From Nannobrachium achirus (lineage: Eukaryota; Chordata; Actinopteri; Myctophiformes; Myctophidae), in contig OY997641.1 in NCBI GenBank assembly GCA_963921795.1, positions 72,530,272 through 72,594,271 of the forward strand: DNA of 64,000 bases. The letters are read 5' to 3'. Positions within the stretch are counted from its first letter, which is position 1; each line of letters begins with the position of its first letter. The notes under the pieces were generated by a model. That model did no database searches and was not told where the DNA came from. It saw nothing but the letters and a program-made list of their open reading frames with translations. Shown piece by piece: positions 56,236-64,000 of the stretch. Made by a program: the position numbers and the translations under genes.

Positions 56236-58992
56236 TTGAATGATTGTTTTAATAACAAAACGCTTAATATCACAATGATTGGCATGGATTTATTTGATGA
56301 GACAGAGGAGGCTGTTGTGTTATCGCCATCTGGACGGAAAAAGAAGAGAAAACCGGACACATACGCTCGTAATTTGGCGAAAAAAGCGCGACATTGTGGG
56401 GGGACACCCTCGGTAGCCTGCAACCACAATACAGCTGTCTGTCAAGCAGCGACGTTGTCCGGTGAAGAAATCACCGGCATACACCAAGTGCTTTATGCGA
56501 CGTCAGATAAAGTAAAACAAGATGCCACCCTGCTGTCTTACATGGAGATAACACCAGTAAAACGCAGGAGAGTCAAAGTGGACAATCCAGCTAAACAAAA
56601 GCCAAGAGAGGTGACTGTGAAGTACTCCATTCTGAAGGAGAAAGGAGAGAAAGACAAGGAGAAGATTCCAGTCTGCAAAGCATCGTTCATGAGCTTGTTT
56701 TGTGAGTATTTAACATCACTAATGACTATGATTATGTTTAGCATGGGCGTTTATTTTTCTCTATTCAATGGTGTGCCCACATTTGCATTTCTATGGGAGT
56801 AAGCCAGTAAGGTGTGAATTGGCCAAGTAGCAGGAATGTGTATGACTCAGATGAGGGAGAACTTTCTATAACTGTGCATTAGTTACCAGGCGTACACTAT
56901 ATCTCTGCCCATGATGTTTAGGAATTAGGATAGCTTTTATTTTATCTCTTATTGTTTGAAAATAAATGGAAAATAACCTAGAAGCATAGTCTGTGTGCAT
57001 AGTTTTTTTTTTTTATAATAAATCAGTTAGGCCAGGGGCGTCCCAAGTGGGGGGGAAAGTGGGACTGAGTTACTAGGGCCCAAGGTGGAGGGGCCTTAAT
57101 TATTTTATAAATAGCAGCTGGCTTGTATATCTGCTATTTTTGAAAATATTTTAGTTTTTTAAAGCAGTGTTTAAAAGCAATAACAGTGTTGTAACACAAA
57201 ATAATTTAGCTTCTTGGCCTTGGGGGACCCTCAATTTTTTCAAAAATAGCAGATCTACAAGCTTGCTGTGAGCTTGTAGATCTGCTATTCTTCAATAGTT
57301 AAAACACAAAATGTGTAGTAATGCGTTCCCCTATGAAGAACATTCATGGGGGGCCCACACAGTGAATCCAGATCCCAGAAGGTGGGACGCCCCTGAGTTA
57401 GGCTGATGGCTTCAACAATAATGTATCACTGTGACGTCTACAAACACTGTTTTGGCTACTAATTTAAACAAATGTGATTGGCAGGGGGGGAGGTAGCCTC
57501 CATCAATGTAATGTATTCTTTCCAGGCTATCCAGTAGCACTCCATGTTCAGTTTACACACATGAATAAATAAGGCAGGTTTGTGGAATAGTTACAAAATA
57601 AAATAAAACACATTTTATTCTGTAATTCCAGGCATCAAGAAAGATCGCCTCAGCCACATTGCCAGGTACTGGATGGAGAACGGGGTGCCAATGCCAGAAA
57701 AACGCGGCGGAGCTCGCAACACAGAGGAAGGAGCAGCCAAGAGACAACATGTGGTGGATCACATTAGAACATTTACCTGTAGAGCCAGCCATTATGCTCG
57801 CCGTGGTGCACCTGGTAGGAAATACCTTCCTGTTGATTTGAACGTGAAGAAGATGCATGAACTCTTCCGCCGCCAAAATGAGGAGCAGATCTCATACGCT
57901 TTATATTATAGTGTATTCATGTATAACTTTAACCTGGGTTTCGGACACCCTGCAAAAGATGTCTGCAGCACCTGCGTTAAATTTCGATTGAAAATGAAAG
58001 ACCCAGAACTCTCAGATGAAGTAAAGCGTAATCAAGCTGCCCTCTTTATGTTGCACAGGCGGAGAGGACGTAAATTTTATGACCTTCTAAATGCTGTGAA
58101 TGAATCTTTCACAATCTCATTTGATATGATGCAGAATATGGTGCTGCCAAAGTCACCCATTGGGCAGACATACTATTCGAGACAGCTGTACCAGTATGTT
58201 TTCGGTCTCGTTCGTCATCGCGGTCGTGATGAGAAGCAGAGGAAAGAGGACATCCATCTTTATACGTGGTTGGAGAATGAGAACAAGAAGGACAGCAACA
58301 TGGTGGCGTCTGCTTTGCAACATTATTTGGGGAGTGTTGCTCACGATGAACTCTGTGAGTATAAGAACCTGAGGCTTTTCTCAGATTCTTGCTATGGGCA
58401 AAACAAGAACGTTAATGTATTAGCCATGCTTTTTGCCCTGAGGAAGCAAAAATTCAAAGAATTAAGAATGGAGTATACCTTTCCAGTCCGTGGCCATAGT
58501 TTCATGCCCCCTGACCGTGTGTTTGGTCGATTGGAGCAAGAGATTAGGAAAAAGGAAACCATACTGCTACCATCCGAATACCTGGAGATCATGCGCAAAC
58601 ATGGAAACGTCCATGTGTATGGAGAACATTGGCACTGCTATGACTTTAAAGCTGCAGCAGGTAAACACTGTCCTTCCGCTCGATCATTCAAAATCAGTGA
58701 GGCCAAGGTATTGGAAATCAACAGCGACAGGTTGGGCTTTAAACCGCTGTACAGTGGTGACTTCTGTTATCATTCTCTTTTGAAGCGTGGTAAGAAGTGG
58801 GAAACCTTCAAACCAGCTCTTGCTCCAAAGGTCAACTGTGTCAAGGAGCCAAAGAAGGCTGATGTCCTCAAACTGCTCGAGGAACTTGGGGTTGGTGAAA
58901 CTGTCCGCACGTTCTATGAGGATGCCATGGCTGACGCCGGGCATGATGTGGGCAGACAGGACTTGGAGGAAAGCAGTGATGAGGGGGAATAA
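56236..58992 (+). CDS. Transposase of Kolobok-like element, 608 aa in two exons
   Basis: Exon 1 is 56236-56701 (donor GTGAGT at 56702) and exon 2 is 57632-58992 (acceptor TTCCAG). The junction codon TGC keeps frame and joins FMSLF to CIKKDRLSHIARYW. Residues about 33-45 are a basic GRKKKRK nuclear-signal-like run. A C-x2-C pair lies at 267-270 (VCSTC). Blocks FDMMQN (D320), SDSCYGQNKN (D407) and HSFMPPDRVFGRLE (D450/E457) look like an RNase H-type D-D-E/D core; this reading is mine. The protein resembles a family of uncharacterised fish and insect proteins (I recall the DUF7869 label, not certain). The C-terminus is acidic (SSDEGE). Uninterrupted frame, so possibly active. An in-frame ATG at 56275 is an alternative start. 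Confidence 0.8.
57033..57395. mobile_element. hAT MITE in the transposase intron
   Basis: The ends CAGGGGCGTCCCAAGT and the complement of GGTGGGACGCCCCTG are flanked by AGTTAGGC at 57025-57032 and 57396-57403, perfect over 8 bp. It lies wholly within the intron, so splicing could remove it. Confidence 0.85.
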
Positions 58993-59029
58993 GCTAATCT
59001 GATGAACTGACTCCAATCCACTAGGAATA

Positions 59030-59370
59030 CTGAATGGAGTAATACTGAGTAATGTAATACTGACTAAAACTGAACATTGAATACTGAGCAGTACTGAATT
59101 CTGAATGGCACTGACTACTGTTGCAGAATAGTGTAACACTGAATTCTGAATGCACTGATTACTTTAGCAGAATAGTGTAACACTGAATTCTGAAGGCACT
59201 GATTACTGTAGCAGAATACTGTAACACTGAATACTGAATGACACTGATTACTTTATTAGAATAGTGTAACACTGAATTCTGAATGACACTGATTACTTTA
59301 GCAGCATAGTGTAACACTGAATTCTGAAGGCACTGATTACTGTAGCAGAATACTGTATAACACTGAATCC
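59030..59370. repeat. 44-45-bp minisatellite after the transposase stop
   Basis: GTGTAACACTGAATTCTGAA-type units at 59131, 59175, 59219, 59264 and 59309, with more degenerate copies upstream to 59030. Confidence 0.8.
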
Positions 59371-59463
59371 ACTTTAGCCTCAGACTGATGACATTACTGA
59401 TGACATCATCACTGACATCTCTGAACTGTCTTCCCCAGCCAGGAAAAATGTTCGTTATCCATT

Positions 59464-59825
59464 CCTGACTGACTGGCTGGCTGGCTGGCTGGCTGACTGA
59501 CTGGCTGACTGGCTGACTGACTGACTGGCTGACTGGCTGGCTGACTGACTGGCTGGCTGACTGACTGACTGACTGACTGGCTGGCTGGCTGACTGACTGA
59601 CTGACTGGCTGACTGGCTGGCTGACTGGCTGGCTGACTGGCTCACTAGTGATGACATAATACGTTATCCATTCCTGACTGACTGGCTGACTGACTGACTG
59701 GCTGGCTGGCTGACTGGCTGGCTGGCTGACTGGCTGGCTGACTGGCTGGCTGACTGACTGGCTGGCTGACTGACTGACTGACTGACTGACTGACTGACTG
59801 GCTGGCTGACTGGCTGACTGACTGA
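59464..59825. repeat. (GACT/GGCT)n tetranucleotide arrays
   Basis: Two arrays, 59464-59645 and 59675-59825, separated by a short repeated spacer (TTATCCATTCCTGACTGACT). Minus-strand frames give only SVSQPASQ repeats. Confidence 0.9.
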
Positions 59826-60080
59826 CCCCAAAAAGCCTTCACTTGACCATGACTAGCTTTAAGGAATATTGTTGTTTGCGTTTACAATCGGTTTTCATTT
59901 TAAAATGTTGTACTTTACCTGCAAATTTTATACCTTTTACCTCTGTGTTTTTATGATGAATAGCACAACTAACATTGACTTCATAACCTGACTTTGCCAG
60001 GTGGCAGCAGTATTGAACTCTCAACTATACCTTTTACCTCTGTGTTTTTATGATGAATAGCACGAGTAACACTGACTACA

Positions 60081-60194
60081 TAACCTGACTTTGCCAGGTG
60101 GGGCAGTATTGAACTCTCAACTGAGTTCTCAATACAGCTTGAGACCTCAGTTGAGAGCTCAATACTGCCACCATCTGGCAATTAAGTCAGGTTA
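60081..60194. mobile_element. 114-bp foldback sharing ends with the 4502-8685 element
   Basis: TAACCTGACTTTGCCAGGTGG and its complement ending GTCAGGTTA match the terminal sequence of the large foldback (TTACCTGACTTTCGCCAGATGG). The flanking 9-mers CTGACTACA and CTGAATACT agree at 7 of 9. A half copy lies at about 59986-60025. Confidence 0.6.
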
Positions 60195-60745
60195 CTGAAT
60201 ACTGTGAAAACTGAATACTGAGTAGCACTGACTATGGAGTGTGGAACACTGCAAAATAGCTGTTTTCCCAGCTTAGGTTACCGGATGCCTGGGTTTGTTT
60301 TTTCTGTTTTCTGTTTGCACTGTGCAGTTTTGAACCATTTATCTCATTGTTTTATGATAAATGAAATTTATCTTGTCATTAGAAGTAGCACAGAGCCATT
60401 ATATGGCCACATTCAATGTTAAAACATCAAATGTGGAGTTATCTGTTTTTGCTAAAAAACGGCTGTTGGATTTATCTGTTTTTGCCAAAAAACAAAGTTT
60501 AAATGAAAAGAAAAACTATTTTCTAATAAAGTTAGATTTTTTATGATACATCTATTTTGTTATGTCATTTTTACTTTGTCAAATCCACCCAACTTCAGTT
60601 TGATTGATATTACTTTGAGTGCACAATAAAAAAACAGGATTTGTGAACATTTATAAAAACGGATTTATCTGTTTTTGCAAATGAACTCTTCAATTACAAT
60701 CTAAAATATGAACCCTTGTTGTAAAAAAACAAAGTTGTCCTTTAA

Positions 60746-61912
60746 GTCTGTTTAAAAGGGATGTACTTTACCATTCACTTAGTCAGGGGACTTGATTACT
60801 TCATAGACATCTGTGTTGCCTAAAGGTAAATAAGCATTAATTTGGTGCTTATAAATGTTATTTCAATTTAATTAATTCCATTAATTTATATTAAAAATAA
60901 CCAGATGTCAGAAATGTTCTTGACCGATGTGATTGGTTTAAAGACTGACCATGCTGTAGTGGGCAGTACACATGATCAGTAACTCCACTTTGATTGGTCC
61001 TCTGGTCTGCAGCTGAGCCCTGATTGGTGTCCTCATACTCAATGGGCCTGTTATTAAAATAAAATAAACATTTATCAGAAATGGCGTAATCAAGATGTAA
61101 TCTACTGCTGTCATGCATGTTGATGAATAGACAGAGAATTGTACTTACGTGATATAATCTGGATCTGTAAATTAAAAACAATACGTTATACATATTATTT
61201 GATATCAAATAAAAACATAAGTTATTTGTCAGTATGTTTTCTTCATGTTAAAGCAATCGGAAACTTTGGCAGAGGAATGTTTTGGTTGTTTAACTACCTT
61301 GTCATGGAGAAACTAGTCCAATTAGGGAGATTGCTGCATCACACAGGTGATTAGAAATGAACTAGCCTGGGAACGATGCAAATTGGGAGCGATGCAAATA
61401 AGGAATGCATGTCCTGCTGTTATATGCAATACTCGTTATACCCATTGGGTGGTTCTGGGAAGTCTTTGTGCAATCACAAACATCTGGGGGGTAGCTAGTC
61501 TTCATACCCAATCCAATGACACCTAGTACTTTCAAAAACGAATACGAAATAAATTTGAGCTGAAATTGACATCAGCAAAAATCTTGGGCTGCCAGCATTA
61601 ACAGCCAATAGCCACTTTTCCTTGGTAAATTCTAGTCTGCAAGAGCTTATGATTTGTTGTCATATCTCAAGAACTGTGTGACCATTGGTCATATAACGTG
61701 GTGTTCTGTGTTCAGATAACCGAGGTTGTTCCAATGGCGCCATGAAACTGTACCATAAAAAGAAAAAAAAATGTATCTGCCGGCCATATCTCAAGTTGAG
61801 AACGTAACTGTGCCTTGTATCTTGCATTGCTGGATTCAGCATTCAAATGCCTTTCCAATTTGCATTTTAGCCTTATAGGAACAGGGGGGTTTGTTTTTCA
61901 TTTGTGTGTGTG

Positions 61913-61995
<83 letters not shown>

Positions 61996-62513
61996 CGTGC
62001 GTGTGCGTGCGTGCGTGTGTGCGTGTGCGTGCGTGCGTGCGCGAAATACAAATATTAATATCAATAATTCAACGTTAAGACAACCCGGTTCGAGAGTGGT
62101 GTCTTCGGAACGGTCTCGGTGAGACGGACGCAATGGCACCTTCCTGGTTTACGTAGGACTAAGGGAACCAGAGAAAGGCAATGGGGAAATTCTCAAAGAA
62201 ATATACAGCAAATCTGCTGGGGAATTTGTTGGTTGAAAAAATGAAACAAAAATAATCATAAGAAATCCAAATATGGGCCTAAGAATTAACGGACAGTTTC
62301 CTTGTACTCAGGGGAGTAACTTGCACCCATCTGTGCAGTGAATTTGAAAGACAATATTGATGAATATATTAATATATTAAAAATAAGATTTTTATGAAAA
62401 AGTGAAAAAATGTGAATAAGGGCGCTGCGACATTGAGGAAGTGACGGCTAAGACGTCCTCAGAATTTCGTACGCAATGGTGCGCCATTCAACGACGCCGG
62501 ACGCACCATTCGG
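60746..62513. other. Unit 3 spacer, no gene seen
   Basis: Collinear with 11785-13440 and 29949-31502. It includes the (GT)n tract at 61903-62042. No coding signal. Confidence 0.6.
61903..62042. repeat. (GT)n microsatellite (unit 3)
   Basis: The longest of the three orthologous tracts, with GTGCGTGC variants distally. Confidence 0.95.
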
Positions 62514-64000
62514 CAAAGCTCTCCGCTGAGGATGCTTTACTGTACAGTGGGAGAACAGACACTCTTTTAAGTGAAGTTCAATTGCCTATGGATGCCTTAG
62601 TATGTGTTGTCAATTGTGAAGATGCCAATCACAGAAATGAACTTTGCGCTATGTATAGGGGCATAGTGGATGCTCTTTCTGTGCCCAGCAAACCTCTGTT
62701 CACTCAATTTAGAGGGCCAAATAAAGTCAATAAATAAAAATGTAGCTGTTCACCATGAAGTAGCTAAGGAAGCCCATAGGGCCTGGGTTATGGCTGGGAA
62801 ACCGAGACAAGGACCTGAGCTAGAGTACAAAAAGTCAATGAATGCTAGATATAAACATGCTGTGCGGTTTGTGGGAAAGAATGAGCAAACCCTGAGAGCA
62901 GATTCTATGGCTGGGAAACTTCTAGGTAATAATGCCAATGGGTTTTGGAAAGAGGTCAAAAATATAAACAGGTCTAAAGCAGTACTGCCTTGCCACATTG
63001 ATGGTGTGTCGGGTGCAGACAATATAACTGAATTATGAAGAAAGCATTATGATGCCCTATTTAACTGTGTAAAAAGTGAACCCTTTTGTATAGGCAATAT
63101 TGATGAGGAAGGAGTACTTTTCAGACCTAATGAGATTTATCAAGCTATAAGACAACTAGCTGATAACAAAGTGTGTGGCTTGGATAATATTACAGCAGAG
63201 CACCTTAAGTTAGCCAGCCCAAGAGTCGCTACACTGCTGTCCATCTGCCTTACAGGACTGATGTCGCATGGTATCTTGCCAGACTCTATGCTCACAGTTA
63301 CCCTAGTGCCTGTCATTAAGGACAAGGCTGGTAAGGTAGGGAGTATGGATAATTATAGACCCATCGCCCTAGCCAGCATACTGTCTAAACTATTAGAAAG
63401 AATTTTACTTGATAGGCTAAGTGTTTTTATTCGCACCACAGACAATCAGTTTGGCTTTAAGGCCAAACATAGTACGGACCTATGTATCTATGCCTTAAAA
63501 GAAACAGTAGAAACATAGAAAACGTGGGTCTACCATGCTGGTAGGTTTTGTCGATGCTTCCCAGGCTTTCGACCGAATAAATCACCACAAGCACTTTGTC
63601 AAACTAAAGCAGAGGGGAGTGCCTGGATGCATCATACGCATCCTGGCCTACTGGTATGCCAACCAGACCATGAGGGTGAAATGGGGGTACAGTTTCTCCT
63701 CCCCCTTCAGGGTGGGCAATGGGGTCCGGCAGGGGGGGCTTCTGTCCCCTGCCCTCTTCAATCTGTATTATGGATGACCTGTCCAAGCAGCTAGGAGGGT
63801 GTAGGACAGGCTGCATGATAGGTAACACCTTGATAAACCATTTCATGTATGCGGATGACTTGGCCATTGTATCCCCTAGTAGTGCAGGGTTTCAGCAGCT
63901 ACTGAACATATGCTCAGAATATGGGGTTAAGTGTGATGTAAAATACAATGCCAAAAAGTGTGGTAATGATATGCAGGACCAAGGATGACCTGAAACTCAA
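62514..64000 (+). pseudogene. LINE (unit 3 copy), cut by window end
   Basis: Same insertion as 31503. Frames show the pre-RT region, a stop at 63036-63038, then DNYRPIALASILSKLLER, FGFKAKHST, a stop near 63517, FVDASQAFDRINH (motif A intact), GNGVRQGGLLSP (motif B), a frameshift near 63768, MYADDLAIVSPS (motif C) and VKCDVKYNAKK. It lacks the MITE found in unit 2. The stops and frameshift make it inactive. Confidence 0.75.

Larger units (their letters stand above)
55520..60741 (+). mobile_element. 5.2-kb Kolobok-like DNA transposon, apparently full length
   Basis: TTAA is duplicated at 55516-55519 and 60742-60745; units 1 (11781) and 2 (29945) show the single TTAA. The ends are about 50-bp inverted repeats, starting AGGACAACTTT and containing AACAAGGGTTCATATTTTAG at both sides with few mismatches. 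The two-exon transposase gene occupies 56236-58992. The 3' part carries minisatellites and a nested foldback. TTAA target plus an AGG start fits Kolobok (T2-type) better than piggyBac (CCC start). Confidence 0.85.
52570..64000. other. Tandem segmental-duplication unit 3 (cut by window end)
   Basis: Third copy, offset 23666 bp from unit 2. It is interrupted by the tyrosine-recombinase element (52706-54883) and the Kolobok-like element (55520-60741). It resumes collinearly at 60746 and ends inside the LINE. By analogy a third zinc-finger gene should lie beyond the window; this is inference. Confidence 0.8.

Overview
The window is eukaryotic and almost certainly from a teleost fish. It has spliced GT-AG genes, many hAT, Kolobok-type, MULE-like and tyrosine-recombinase elements, L2/CR1-type LINEs, tRNA-derived SINEs and long (GT)n runs. 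The host genes are C2H2 zinc-finger genes with the multi-exon N-terminal layout common in fish. I cannot name the species.

Layout: the window is part of a tandem segmental duplication. A shared marker sequence occurs at 1, 28904 and 52570, giving unit 1 (1-28903), unit 2 (28904-52569) and unit 3 (52570 to the window end). Units 1 and 2 each carry one complete four-exon zinc-finger gene on the + strand: 15045-25400 (644 aa, 12 fingers) and 35830-48069 (560 aa, 9 fingers). Both have a conserved NRF1+ETS-type promoter about 400 bp upstream of the start codon. Unit 3 runs off the window before its zinc-finger gene would begin. A LINE inserted at the same site in units 2 and 3 but absent from unit 1 suggests the branching order (1,(2,3)).

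The units differ mainly by transposon insertions, and the sister units supply the empty sites, so many element ends can be fixed to the base. Unit 1 holds a hAT element (270-1178), minisatellites, a 4.2-kb foldback element with a 9-bp target duplication (4502-8685), a 2.9-kb repeat (8804-11671), a LINE fragment and a 2.6-kb hAT (20120-22698). Unit 2 holds a degraded LINE, a miniature LTR retrotransposon (34174-34547), a TTAA element and a 2.65-kb DNA transposon rich in TAGACGTCTA motifs. Unit 3 holds two apparently intact autonomous elements. One is a Crypton-like tyrosine-recombinase element (52706-54883, 431-aa recombinase in two exons). The other is a 5.2-kb Kolobok-like transposon (55520-60741, perfect TTAA duplication, about 50-bp inverted repeats, 608-aa two-exon transposase).

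Most interesting: (1) the recombinase element and a 651-bp relative (7545-8195) share an unusual design. Each has a long branched hairpin at one end only, a short inverted repeat inside it, the same TAGAA right end and no target-site duplication. (2) The miniature LTR retrotransposon has a 57-bp interior containing little more than a tRNA-His-type primer site and a purine tract, and its LTR carries a tRNA-like sequence with a perfect Pol III B box. Unit 1 keeps the same insertion as a solo LTR. (3) Most fingers of the two zinc-finger genes have Cys or Tyr where the conserved core Phe should be.
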